Positions 16,563 to 24,343 of a stretch of 50,031 nt of DNA are shown in pieces (the first letter of the stretch is position 1; the number at the start of each line of letters is the position of its first letter). Source of the stretch: Pseudomonadota bacterium (lineage in GTDB: Bacteria; Pseudomonadota; Alphaproteobacteria; Kiloniellales; JACOMY01); the NCBI GenBank assembly GCA_029781795.1, contig JAKOWB010000126.1:1-50031 (forward strand). The letters are read 5' to 3'. The notes under the pieces were generated by a model that had not been told where the DNA came from, did not search any database, and was given only the letters and a program-made list of their open reading frames with translations. Made by a program: the position numbers and the translations under genes.

Positions 16563-16779
16563 GACGCCTGGCCTGCCGCTCGCCCGGGCTTAGTGGTCGG
16601 CCGCCCAGCCGGCGCCCTGCTCGCGACGAACCGGCACGCGGGTCATGCTCTCGCTGGCGTCGCAGCGGCAGAACTCCGGCCTGCGCGCGCCGGAGACGCC
16701 GAGGACCGTGTCGGCGCCATCGGCCTTCAGCAGTCGCATGAGGTCCTGGCCGTTGAGGTACTGGCCGTTGGACAGGACG
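16540..16779 (-). pseudogene. Remnant of a thiamine-diphosphate enzyme (acetolactate-synthase-like) N-terminus
   Basis: Read on the minus strand just after the crotonase stop, one frame gives NGQDLMRLLKADGADTVLGV, then SG, a short scrambled stretch, then SMTRVPVRREQGAGWAAD, H, a stop (TAA at 16590-16592), and straight on in the same frame ARASGRPGVGALTTAP. This follows the N-terminal TPP-binding domain order: LxxxGVDTVFGVPG, RHEQGAGxAADGYARASGRPG, LTTxGPG. The stop replaces the tyrosine codon of the GYAR motif, and about five residues are missing between the two blocks. No catalytic core follows. It is therefore a decayed fragment, probably of a gene once co-transcribed with the crotonase. 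Confidence 0.7.
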
Positions 16780-16819
16780 GGCGCCGTGTCTCCTGCTCGT
16801 GCGCCTGCGTCTTGTGGAG

Positions 16820-17641
16820 TCAGCGGCCGCGCCAGACCGGCGGGCGCTTCTCCAGGAAAGCGCGAGGCCCCTCCACGGCGTCCTCGCTGCGCGCCATCTG
16901 GCGGTAGATCGGCAGCGCCGGGTTGTTCTCGTGGAAGAAGCGCAGGGCCTGGGCCAGCGGCATGACGTCGATCGCGCGCATGGCCTCGATCAGCGCGCGC
17001 AGTGCCAGCGGCGCTCCCTCGGCGATGCGCCCGGCCAAGTCGCGCGCGTAGTCCATCAAACCGGCCGGTGGCAGGACCTTGTGCACCAGTCCCCAGCCGG
17101 CGGCCTCGGCCGCGTCCATGCGACGGCCCGACAGCAGCATCTCCATCGCCACGTTGTAAGGGATGAGGCGCGGCAGGCGCTGCAGGCCGCCGGCCTCGGG
17201 CAGGAAGCCGCGCTGCATCTCGGGCAGCTCGAAGTAGGCCGTCTCGCTGGCAACGATGACGTCGCAGGCCAGCGCGATCTCGAAGCCGCCGCCGATGGCG
17301 GCGCCGTTGACCGCCGCGATCAGCGGCTTGCTGCGCGCGAAGTCGCGGGTGACGCCGCCGAACCCGCCCGCGCCGTGGCGGCTCTCCTCGTCGCCGCCAA
17401 AGACCGACTCGCCACTGGCGGCCGCGGCCAGCGGCTCGTTGAAATCCCAGCCGGCGGAAAACACCCGCTCGCCCTTGGCGGTGACAATGCCGACGCTGAG
17501 CGCCGCCTCGTCCTCGAGTTCGCGGACCGCCGCGTGGATTGCCCGGCTGAGCGGTCCGCTGATGGCATTGACCTTGGGACGATTGAGCGTGATCTCGAGC
17601 ACCCGGCCCGTGCGGCGGGTCTCGACCAGGGCCTCCGGCAT
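16820..17641 (-). CDS. Enoyl-CoA hydratase, carnitinyl-CoA dehydratase (CaiD)-like
   Basis: 273 residues, crotonase fold. Both catalytic glutamates are present (GGGFE and ELPE). Several segments match CaiD: VFSAGWDFNE, GAGGFGGVTRDF, MLLSGRRMDAAEAAGWGLVHKV and the C-terminal RSEDAVEGPRAFLEKRPPVW. CaiD hydrates crotonobetainyl-CoA to carnitinyl-CoA, but related proteins act on other enoyl-CoAs. The start has GAGGAGG six bases upstream. It is followed by the TPP-enzyme remnant and then the importer operon on the same strand. Together with the BKACE/thioesterase pair it hints at metabolism of a carnitine-like amine. Confidence 0.85.
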   Translation of the reverse strand: MPEALVETRRTGRVLEITLNRPKVNAISGPLSRAIHAAVRELEDEAALSVGIVTAKGERVFSAGWDFNEPLAAAASGESVFGGDEESRHGAGGFGGVTRDFARSKPLIAAVNGAAIGGGFEIALACDVIVASETAYFELPEMQRGFLPEAGGLQRLPRLIPYNVAMEMLLSGRRMDAAEAAGWGLVHKVLPPAGLMDYARDLAGRIAEGAPLALRALIEAMRAIDVMPLAQALRFFHENNPALPIYRQMARSEDAVEGPRAFLEKRPPVWRGR

Positions 17642-17828
17642 GCGATCCTCCTCAAGGGGCCGACCGGCTGGCCCGGGCGGAAACTTTGAACGATTATCCA
17701 ATGTTCCGGCACTATGGCCCTGCCCGGCCGGCGGCGGCAAGGGGGCCCTCGCGGCACCGGTGCCCGCAACGGCTGCTTCCGCAGACTCCACCTTGCCGGT
17801 AGTGTGCTTCCATGTATGGCTGTCGAGG

Positions 17829-18311
17829 ATGCCCGCGCCGGTGTCGTCCGCTATTGACCTGAGCCTGCCTCCCTCGCCGGCCTCGCTTGAACAGGTGGCC
17901 GCCGCGGTAGAGCGTTTCTGCGAGGCGGAGGACCTGCCGCCGAAGCAGAGCTATGCCCTGTCGCTGGCCTTCGAGGAACTGCTGACCAACGTGGTCAACC
18001 ACGGCTATGCCGGCCGCGACCCGGCCGGCGAGCACATGAAGGTCGAACTGCGGCGCGTGGGCGAGCTGGTCACGGCGCGGATCGAGGACGGCGGGGAGGA
18101 GTTCGATCCCACCGCGGCCCCTGCTGTCGACACCCGGCAGGACATCGACGAGCGCCGGATCGGTGGGCTGGGCGTGCATCTTGTGCGCAGGCTGGTGGAC
18201 GAAATGGTCTACCGGCGTCAGGATGGCCGCAATATCCTTACCTTCACCCTGTCGCTGGCCGACAAGGGTGAGCCGCCCGAGGGCAATGGCCCCTTGACCG
18301 ACGAGCTTTGA
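17829..18311 (+). CDS. RsbW/SpoIIAB-like anti-sigma-type serine kinase (HATPase_c_2)
   Basis: 160 residues, the size of a bare GHKL kinase. N-box EELLTNVVNHGY (Glu, Asn), G1-type ARIEDGGEEFDP and G2-type GGLGVHLVRRLVDEM are present. There is no dimerisation-phosphorylation domain, so it is not a histidine kinase. In partner switching such proteins phosphorylate a STAS antagonist and sequester a target, usually a sigma factor. The stop is 12 bases before the STAS start, so the two genes form a pair. No clear ribosome site is seen at this ATG; a GTG at 17802 is in frame and could be the true start. Confidence 0.85.
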   Translation: MPAPVSSAIDLSLPPSPASLEQVAAAVERFCEAEDLPPKQSYALSLAFEELLTNVVNHGYAGRDPAGEHMKVELRRVGELVTARIEDGGEEFDPTAAPAVDTRQDIDERRIGGLGVHLVRRLVDEMVYRRQDGRNILTFTLSLADKGEPPEGNGPLTDEL

Positions 18312-18323
18312 GGAGAGTGTGGC

Positions 18324-18665
18324 GTGAGCCTTGACGTGACTGAGGCCCAAGAGGGCAGCGTTCTTGTGGTCAGCCCGGCGGGGCGCCTGGACAGCGTGAC
18401 CGCCGGCGGCTTCGAGGCGCAGCTGCTCAAGCACATCAACGAGGGCGCCACGAAGATGGTGCTGGATTTCGGCAAGCTCGACTACATCAGCAGCGCCGGC
18501 CTCAGGGTCGTGCTGCTGGCGGGCAAGAAGCTGAAGGCGGCGGGCGGCAAGCTGGCGCTCTGTGGCCTGAACCAGCAGATCCGCGAGGTCTTCGCGATCA
18601 GCGGCTTCATCTCGATCTTTGCCGTGCATCCCGACCGCGCCAGCGCGGCCGGGGCCATCGCCTGA
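18324..18665 (+). CDS. STAS-domain anti-sigma factor antagonist
   Basis: 113 residues covering one STAS domain. The phosphoacceptor loop is LDYISSAGLRVVL; Ser57 aligns best with the RsbV phosphoserine. The start is GTG with GAGGAG eight bases upstream. It is the expected substrate of the upstream kinase and of the PP2C phosphatase encoded at 26.9-29.0 kb. It ends seven bases before the convergent alanine racemase gene, which terminates the plus-strand unit. Confidence 0.9.
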   Translation: MSLDVTEAQEGSVLVVSPAGRLDSVTAGGFEAQLLKHINEGATKMVLDFGKLDYISSAGLRVVLLAGKKLKAAGGKLALCGLNQQIREVFAISGFISIFAVHPDRASAAGAIA

Positions 18666-18672
18666 AGGAGCC

Positions 18673-19836
18673 TCAGGAGGCGCCCGGATCGCCGCGGTAG
18701 ACCCGCGGCAATCCGTGCCCAAGGCCGATCAGCATCTCGTTCGAGACCATGCCTGCCCGGTCGGCCTGCTCTTCCAGCAGAATCGTCTGGCCGATCAGTT
18801 CGGCCGGCATGCCGACCTGTACCAGCGCCTCAGGCAGGTCGGTGACATCGACAGTCGAAAGACTCATCGAGATGCGACCGACCAGCGGCGCGGTGCGCCC
18901 GGCGAAGGCGACGAGGCCCCGGTTCGACAGCGCCATGGGCAGGCCCTGGGCATAGCCCACCGCCAGCGTGGCGACGCGCGTCCGCCGTGCCGTCACGAAG
19001 CTGCCGCTGTAGCCGACCGGCGTGCCGCTCTCCACCCAGACGGCGCGCGTGACGCGGGCATGGGCCGAGACCGGGCGCACGAGGGGCTGGTAGCGGCCGG
19101 GCGTGCCCTGCACCCCATAGAGCGCGCTGCCGACCCGCGCGAGGGCGCCGTGGAAGGCCTGGTCCATGAAGATCGCCGCCGAGCAGGCGAGGCTCCAGGG
19201 CGCCTGCGGCATGGCCGAGAGCAGGCCGCGGAAGTGCTCGACCTGGGCCCTGTTGGCGGGATCGTCCGGAAACTCGAAGCGCGCCAACTGGGTCAGCCAG
19301 GCCTTGACCGATAGCCGCTGCCAGATCGCCGGCTCGGCGGCCAGCACGGCGATCTCGGGCGCGTCCAGCCCAAGGCGCGTCAGGCCGCAGTCGAGCATCA
19401 CCGAAACCGGCAGGGGGTCCTCGATGGAGCCGAAGGCCGCGGCCCGGCGCAAGTCCTCCAGCGAGCCCAAGGTAGGCACGATGCGGTCGCGCCGATAGAC
19501 CTGCAGGTCCTCGGGGCCCAGGCCGTTCAGCGTGAAGACCTCGACCCGCGGCAGCAGGCGACGTACCCGCCGCCCCTCTTCCAGGTTCCCGACCCAGAAT
19601 ACACCGCAGCCCTCGGCGGCGAGACGCCGCGCCACCGCTTCGATGCCCAGGCCATAGGCGTCGGCCTTGACCACCGCGCCGAGCCGGCCGCCCTTGAAAT
19701 GTTCCCTTACGCGGCGCCAGTTCTCGGCGAGCCGATCGAGATCGAGCTCGATCCAGGCGGCAAGTTCGGACGCCGGGTCCTCAGCCGCGCCTTCGCCGGG
19801 CCTGGCCTCCGCCAGCCGCTGCACGACCGCGGTCAC
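18673..19836 (-). CDS. Alanine racemase-like PLP enzyme, divergent
   Basis: 387 residues, alanine racemase fold type III. PLP lysine in AVVKADAYGLG (Lys57), the arginine of LDCGLTRLGL, the catalytic-type tyrosine in LAVGYAQG and ALYG are present. Several consensus positions differ: SMSLSTVDVT replaces SMDxxxVDVT, and RVGSALYG replaces RPGIALYG. It may racemise alanine with altered kinetics or act on another amino acid. The start is GTG overlapping the GNAT gene stop (GTGA), the last gene in the five-gene minus operon with the sensor-MFS and the ABC_sub_bind protein. That company suggests a role in the signalling system rather than in basic cell-wall synthesis (inference). Confidence 0.82.
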   Translation of the reverse strand: MTAVVQRLAEARPGEGAAEDPASELAAWIELDLDRLAENWRRVREHFKGGRLGAVVKADAYGLGIEAVARRLAAEGCGVFWVGNLEEGRRVRRLLPRVEVFTLNGLGPEDLQVYRRDRIVPTLGSLEDLRRAAAFGSIEDPLPVSVMLDCGLTRLGLDAPEIAVLAAEPAIWQRLSVKAWLTQLARFEFPDDPANRAQVEHFRGLLSAMPQAPWSLACSAAIFMDQAFHGALARVGSALYGVQGTPGRYQPLVRPVSAHARVTRAVWVESGTPVGYSGSFVTARRTRVATLAVGYAQGLPMALSNRGLVAFAGRTAPLVGRISMSLSTVDVTDLPEALVQVGMPAELIGQTILLEEQADRAGMVSNEMLIGLGHGLPRVYRGDPGAS

Positions 19837-20486
19837 GCCGCCTCCGGCGCGAAGGCGATCTCCCGACCCTGCGGGCCCTCGCGCCAGGCAACACCCTGCC
19901 AGCCCTTGGCCAGGCGCAGGCGCTGCCAGTCGGTCTCCTGCCAGGGGTGCCACTCGACCACGGACGAACGCTCCGACCGGCCCTCTTCCCAGACCAGCAG
20001 ATAGCGCAGCAGGGTGCCATAGGCATGCACCAGGGCCACCACCCGGAACCCCTCGCTGATGAGGTTGCTCCAGCTCGGCACGTTGCCAGGCGCCGCGGTG
20101 GCGAAGGCGTGCTTCGCGCCCTCTGCCTTGACGCGGGCCAGCCGCGCGCGGATCGCGGCCCGCTGCAGCCCGCGGCCACGGCAGGCCGGGTCGACGGCCG
20201 CGCCGGCGAGCTTGAGCAGCGCCGTGGACTGGTCCAGGCCGAGCAGCTCGTGCGTGGTGTCGCCCGCCGGCAGCTCGCGCATCAGCACGCCATAGGCCAG
20301 CAGCTTGCCGTCCTGCCGGTAGCCCAGGATGCAGCCTCGGTGATCCAGGATCGCTTCGAAGAAGCTGCGCTTCTCGGGTTTCACCAGCGTGCGGTCGGTG
20401 AAGGTCGACAGCGACAACTGGTGGAGCGCCTCGACCTCGTCCAGCGACGACAGGTCGAGCTGCTTGAAGTCGGCGGCCTCAGGCAC
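19833..20486 (-). CDS. GNAT-family N-acetyltransferase
   Basis: 217 residues. An acetyl-CoA-binding motif A (AAVDPACRGRGLQRAAIRARL) lies in a GNAT core of about residues 15-165, followed by an extra ~50-residue C-terminal segment. The N-terminal LSSLDEVEALHQLSLSTF resembles the N-terminal arm of the GNAT domain. The acceptor is unknown. It overlaps the ABC_sub_bind gene by eight bases and the alanine racemase gene by four, so all three are translationally coupled. A modification of an amino acid or peptide linked to the racemase product would fit, but this is a guess. Confidence 0.8.
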   Translation of the reverse strand: MPEAADFKQLDLSSLDEVEALHQLSLSTFTDRTLVKPEKRSFFEAILDHRGCILGYRQDGKLLAYGVLMRELPAGDTTHELLGLDQSTALLKLAGAAVDPACRGRGLQRAAIRARLARVKAEGAKHAFATAAPGNVPSWSNLISEGFRVVALVHAYGTLLRYLLVWEEGRSERSSVVEWHPWQETDWQRLRLAKGWQGVAWREGPQGREIAFAPEAA

Positions 20487-21495
20487 GGATCACCTCGGCG
20501 TAGTTGAGCATTGCCAGAGGCGGATAGAGATGCAGGGCGCGCGCCACCTCCATGTTCACGATCAGGGAGAAGCGGCGCAGGGTCTCGATCGGGATCTTGG
20601 CGGGGGGCGTGTGGTCGACCAGGATCTGCTCGCTTTTCACCGCGGCAAGCTGGCCGACCGAGTAGTAACGGCAGATCAGGCCGGCAAGCGCGCCACCTTC
20701 GCGCACTGCAAGCTCGGTCGCGCCAAAGGTGGCGAGGCCGATATCGCGGGCATAGGGCGTCACGCGATTGAGGATGGTGCCGAGAAAGGTGTCCGGCAGG
20801 AGGTAGAACCACCCGGCCCCCTCCTCCTTGATCTCGCGAATCAGGTTCTCGACGCCTTCGGCCATCGGCTTGCCGGCTGAATCAAGCTGGAAGGAGCGCT
20901 CGATCAACTGGAAGCCCTGGCTGCTGGCCAACTGCCGCAGCTCTTCCACCAGCGCGACCGAATTCGGCTCGGAGGGCGTGTAGAGTACACCCAGCTTGGT
21001 GAACTCGCGGTAGGACTGCATCGCGCGGAGCTGCGCGTCGGTCGGCACGACATGGAATGCGCCGGTCACGTTGCGGCCCGAGGAGGAGAGGTCGGGCACG
21101 ACCTTGGCCTTCACCGGTGCCGCCACCATGGTGAAGACCACCGGGATGTCAGTGATGTTCTTGGCGGGATCGAAGCCGTCGTAGGTGCCGACGGTCGCCA
21201 GCGTCACCGGTGTGCCCCAGGTGTAGACCAGATCCGGCTTAAGGGCGCGGATCTCCTCGACGAAGGCGGCGACCTTCTTGGCGTCGCGCTCGGCGTCGCG
21301 CAGCGTGATGTCGACGGCGATGCGACGCTGCGCGAGATAGTCGCGATAGCCGCGCTCCACGTCGGTCTCGCCGCGAAAGGTGATCATGTAGATCTTGTAG
21401 GGATCGGCCGCGCGACTTCGCCCCGGCAGGCTCAGCGCACCGACGAATCCCGTCGAAGCGGCCAGAAACTGCCGACGTGGCAAGCGCAGGGTCAT
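20479..21495 (-). CDS. ABC_sub_bind-family periplasmic binding protein, Tat-exported, without transporter
   Basis: 338 residues. The N-terminus LPRRQFLAASTGFVGALSLP is a twin-arginine-type signal, and ADPYKIYMITFRGETDVERGY begins the ABC_sub_bind (PF04392, TrpX/YtfQ-like) fold with two lobes. No permease or ATPase gene of this family is nearby, so it is unlikely to feed an importer here. It overlaps the sensor-HAMP-MFS gene by four bases (ATGA). I infer that it is the ligand receptor presenting a bound solute to the neighbouring membrane sensors. The ligand is unknown. Confidence 0.87.
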   Translation of the reverse strand: MTLRLPRRQFLAASTGFVGALSLPGRSRAADPYKIYMITFRGETDVERGYRDYLAQRRIAVDITLRDAERDAKKVAAFVEEIRALKPDLVYTWGTPVTLATVGTYDGFDPAKNITDIPVVFTMVAAPVKAKVVPDLSSSGRNVTGAFHVVPTDAQLRAMQSYREFTKLGVLYTPSEPNSVALVEELRQLASSQGFQLIERSFQLDSAGKPMAEGVENLIREIKEEGAGWFYLLPDTFLGTILNRVTPYARDIGLATFGATELAVREGGALAGLICRYYSVGQLAAVKSEQILVDHTPPAKIPIETLRRFSLIVNMEVARALHLYPPLAMLNYAEVIRA

Positions 21496-23489
21496 GGTGC
21501 GGCTCCCGTGGACGCGTGCGGTTCATTGGCCAGGCGCCGCCGCTGCGCCCAGACCAGCAAGCCAAAACAAACAGTGCCAAACAATGCCAAGCCACCGATC
21601 GCCAGGCCGGCGGTCTGCGGACCGTAGACGCCAAGCAACCAGGCGGCAAGGGCCGGGCCGATCGCGTTGCCGAGACGCTCGACCAGGCGGAACACGCCAT
21701 ACAATAGGCTTTCTGGCACCTGTGGCGCCAGTATTCGCCCGTACTCGCCCACCAGTGCCGACTGAGGCGTGATCGAGAGCGCCTGGGCGATACCCAGATG
21801 AAGCACCGCGACAGTGGCGCCCCAGGGCTGTGGCCAGAGTAGCAGGTGAATTACCGACACTGAACTGAGCAGGCCGCCCAGCAGCACGTAGCGGGGACGC
21901 CGGCCGGCGGCGTCGCTGCGCCTCGCCACGATCGGCACCACGACCAGCATGGCCAGGGCGTAGAGCATCAGGATACGGCCGATCGTTGCCTGCTCGAAAC
22001 CTCCGCGGGTGAGTTCAAGCGGCACCAGATAGAAGACCAGCCCAACCAGCAGCATCTTGGCCGGCAGCGCGCAACCGACCAGCAGGATAGCCAGCGCCGG
22101 ACGTCGCAACACGTGATAGATCGCACCGAACCCCAGGGTCGGGCGGCGCACCTCGTTGCGCGCGCGCTCAGCCGGCAGCGAGAGATAGGCGCAGGCAAGG
22201 GCGGTGAAGCCAAGGCCGCCGGCGACCAGGAATGTCGCACGATCGCCCAGGCGGTCGGCCAGGATGCCGCCGATCGGCGGTCCGCAGAGGCTGGCGACCA
22301 TGATGGCTGTCACCAGGACCGCCAGGCCGCGCGCGCGACTCGCCGCGCCGGTGAGGTCGATGATGTGTCCCTGCGCGGCCACGAAGACTGCCGCGTAGCC
22401 GAAGGCCGTGAGAGAGCGGAAGGCCAGCAGTTCGACCATGTCGCCGGCATAGGCGGTGCCGACGAAACCCAGCACGGCAAGGGCCGAGCCGGCGCGCAGG
22501 CAGCGGCCGCGCCCCAGCGCCTCGGTCAGACCGCCGAGGAAAGGCTGGGTCAGCGCGACGATCGCCATGAAGAGCACGATCGGCAGCGAGATCACCAGCT
22601 CCATCGAGAGTCCGGCGATGGGGCGCGCAAGCTGCGAGACGAAGCCCGGCAGGAAGGGCCGGGTCATTTCCTCGGCGAAGAAGAAGAGGAACAACGGAGT
22701 GCGGATCGCGGCGACGCGCAGTGGCAACTCGCCCCGCGTCTCGTGCATGCGGTAACGCCGTTCAAGCGCGTCGAGTTCGTGCAGCGCCTCGGAATCGCCG
22801 ATCGCCTCGGCTCGCTCGCGCAGGCGCGACTGCTCGAGCGTGATGGCCTCGACCCGATCGTCATAGGAGCGCACGAAGCTGACAAGCGCACCGCGACCTT
22901 CGACGCGAGGATGGCTGCGCAGGTCGCCGCGCCGCAGCGCCTCGATGCGACGCGCCGCGCCGCGCAACGCCTGGCCACCTTCCATGCCGAAGGCGAAGGA
23001 CAGCAACTCGACGGTGACCAGCACCGACACCAGAAGCACCACGGCGATGTCGAGCCAGAGATCCTCGACCAGCGTCCGCGCCACGGCCTGCGGGACGCCC
23101 ACCACGACCTCGGCCAGCGTATTGCCGTCCAGGATGACCGGCACCTTGACGGTCGGCATCGCGGCGCGCGCCTCGCCGGCGTCGCGCTCGGCCAGGGCGA
23201 TGATGTTGCCGGTGGCATCGGCCAGCGCCACGTAGCCGAACTCGGGGCCGCGGGCCAGCGCGCGCTCCAGCACGGTGTCGACGCCGACCAGCTCGTTCAG
23301 CTTCATGCCGTAGCCGACCGCCTGCTGCACCAGGTCGGCGACCGACTTGCCGACTACTTCGGCCTTACGGTTCAACTCGGGAAGCAGCAGACCTTCGGCG
23401 CGGTCGATCGTCCGCCAGGACAGCAGTGCCAACGCCGTGACGAGGACCAGGATCAGGACGAGGAGCAGCCGGAGATCGACGCGGCGCAT
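21492..23489 (-). CDS. Sensor-HAMP-MFS fusion membrane protein
   Basis: 665 residues. TM1 at residues ~6-25, a ~115-residue periplasmic sensor with GYGMKLNELVGVD and YVALADATGNIIA, TM2 near 145-165, a HAMP-like helix pair (RRIEALRRGDLRSH..., about 178-250), then a full MFS domain from about residue 265 with ~12 helices, including the MFS loop GGILADRLGD. Transporter domains are not normally attached to a HAMP relay, so this looks like either a signal-gated transporter or a transporter-fold signal transducer. Its start is three bases from the stop of the small sensor gene and its end overlaps the ABC_sub_bind gene. Confidence 0.85.
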   Translation of the reverse strand: MRRVDLRLLLVLILVLVTALALLSWRTIDRAEGLLLPELNRKAEVVGKSVADLVQQAVGYGMKLNELVGVDTVLERALARGPEFGYVALADATGNIIALAERDAGEARAAMPTVKVPVILDGNTLAEVVVGVPQAVARTLVEDLWLDIAVVLLVSVLVTVELLSFAFGMEGGQALRGAARRIEALRRGDLRSHPRVEGRGALVSFVRSYDDRVEAITLEQSRLRERAEAIGDSEALHELDALERRYRMHETRGELPLRVAAIRTPLFLFFFAEEMTRPFLPGFVSQLARPIAGLSMELVISLPIVLFMAIVALTQPFLGGLTEALGRGRCLRAGSALAVLGFVGTAYAGDMVELLAFRSLTAFGYAAVFVAAQGHIIDLTGAASRARGLAVLVTAIMVASLCGPPIGGILADRLGDRATFLVAGGLGFTALACAYLSLPAERARNEVRRPTLGFGAIYHVLRRPALAILLVGCALPAKMLLVGLVFYLVPLELTRGGFEQATIGRILMLYALAMLVVVPIVARRSDAAGRRPRYVLLGGLLSSVSVIHLLLWPQPWGATVAVLHLGIAQALSITPQSALVGEYGRILAPQVPESLLYGVFRLVERLGNAIGPALAAWLLGVYGPQTAGLAIGGLALFGTVCFGLLVWAQRRRLANEPHASTGAAP

Positions 23490-23492
23490 GAG

Positions 23493-24179
23493 CTAGCCTT
23501 CCGCTCCCGCCGCCATTCCGGGGCGCTGCGATATCAGCGCCTGCTGCCGCTCGATTTCATCGAGCTCGGCTGCCAGATCCGGCGGCAGGACCGCCCGGTC
23601 GTCACCCTCCGTGTTCGAGTCCGACATGACGGACCGGTTGAGCCCGCGAATCAGCCAGGGCACGCCCCAGAACGCCAGCAGCATCGCCGCCAGCGAGGTC
23701 AGCAGCGCGGTCTGGCGAAGTTCGCCGGCAACCTGTTCCAGGCCATCGTCGATCGCCCTGCCCGAAGCGCGCAGGATCACGGCGCCGGCGCCCACGCCGA
23801 AGTCCGTCGAGATGTCGCGCCGGTAATGCGGGGTCTGCGGCTCATCGTTCGGCACGATGGTGCCGACCCGGGCGGGGTCGCTGCTGAACAGCACCTGGCC
23901 GCGGTCGTTGATCACATCCAGCGACACCACGAGCGGGTCGCCGGCCTGCTCGCGCGGCAGCAGCGCAGCGAGCGTGTCCTGGCCTGCCAGCGGCAGCCCC
24001 AGCGAAAGCGCCTTCTCGATGATCTCGCCGACGCGCTCGGTGACGATGGTAAAGCGTTGTGCGAGCGATTCTTTGTAGCTGACGCGGACCGCGCCGTAGT
24101 TCAAAAAGGCGCTCAACGCGATGGCGGCCGCAGCCACCAGCGCCACGGTAAGGGCAAGTGCAGTTGTGACCTTAGTCAT
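23493..24179 (-). CDS. Bare two-helix membrane sensor with no output domain
   Basis: 228 residues. TM1 ~5-27, a periplasmic domain of ~125 residues containing SLGLPLAGQDTLAALL and LDVINDRGQVLFSSDPARVG, TM2 ~155-177 and a ~50-residue cytoplasmic tail rich in acidic residues with no recognised domain. The periplasmic part shares its key motif with the neighbouring fusion protein and with the two divergently encoded proteins. It is first gene of the minus operon; an upstream in-frame TTG is rejected because the TM helix begins at this ATG. It probably works as a complex subunit. Confidence 0.75.
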   Translation of the reverse strand: MTKVTTALALTVALVAAAAIALSAFLNYGAVRVSYKESLAQRFTIVTERVGEIIEKALSLGLPLAGQDTLAALLPREQAGDPLVVSLDVINDRGQVLFSSDPARVGTIVPNDEPQTPHYRRDISTDFGVGAGAVILRASGRAIDDGLEQVAGELRQTALLTSLAAMLLAFWGVPWLIRGLNRSVMSDSNTEGDDRAVLPPDLAAELDEIERQQALISQRPGMAAGAEG

Positions 24180-24343
24180 CGAACCCCGCCCCACGACCTC
24201 CCGCCGATTCGCCAAGCGAGCCCCTCGCCTGTTGCGTGGTGAATCGACGATGCCCCCGTTAGCATGCCCCGTAGATTATCCGTGTATTTAATCACGCCGC
24301 GGTTTGCAAGGTGTAGCGGCGAATCAAGGGTTTGGAGCTCCGT

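Noticed and set aside
17829..18665. Treating the RsbW/STAS pair as regulators of the EcfG locus
   Set aside because: EcfG has its own PhyR/NepR switch at 34-35 kb, and nothing in the sequence connects the two systems.
22113..24242. A ~700-codon plus-strand frame opposite the sensor-HAMP-MFS gene
   Set aside because: No domain or ribosome site; rich in Arg, Gln, His and Asp from the opposite membrane-protein codons.
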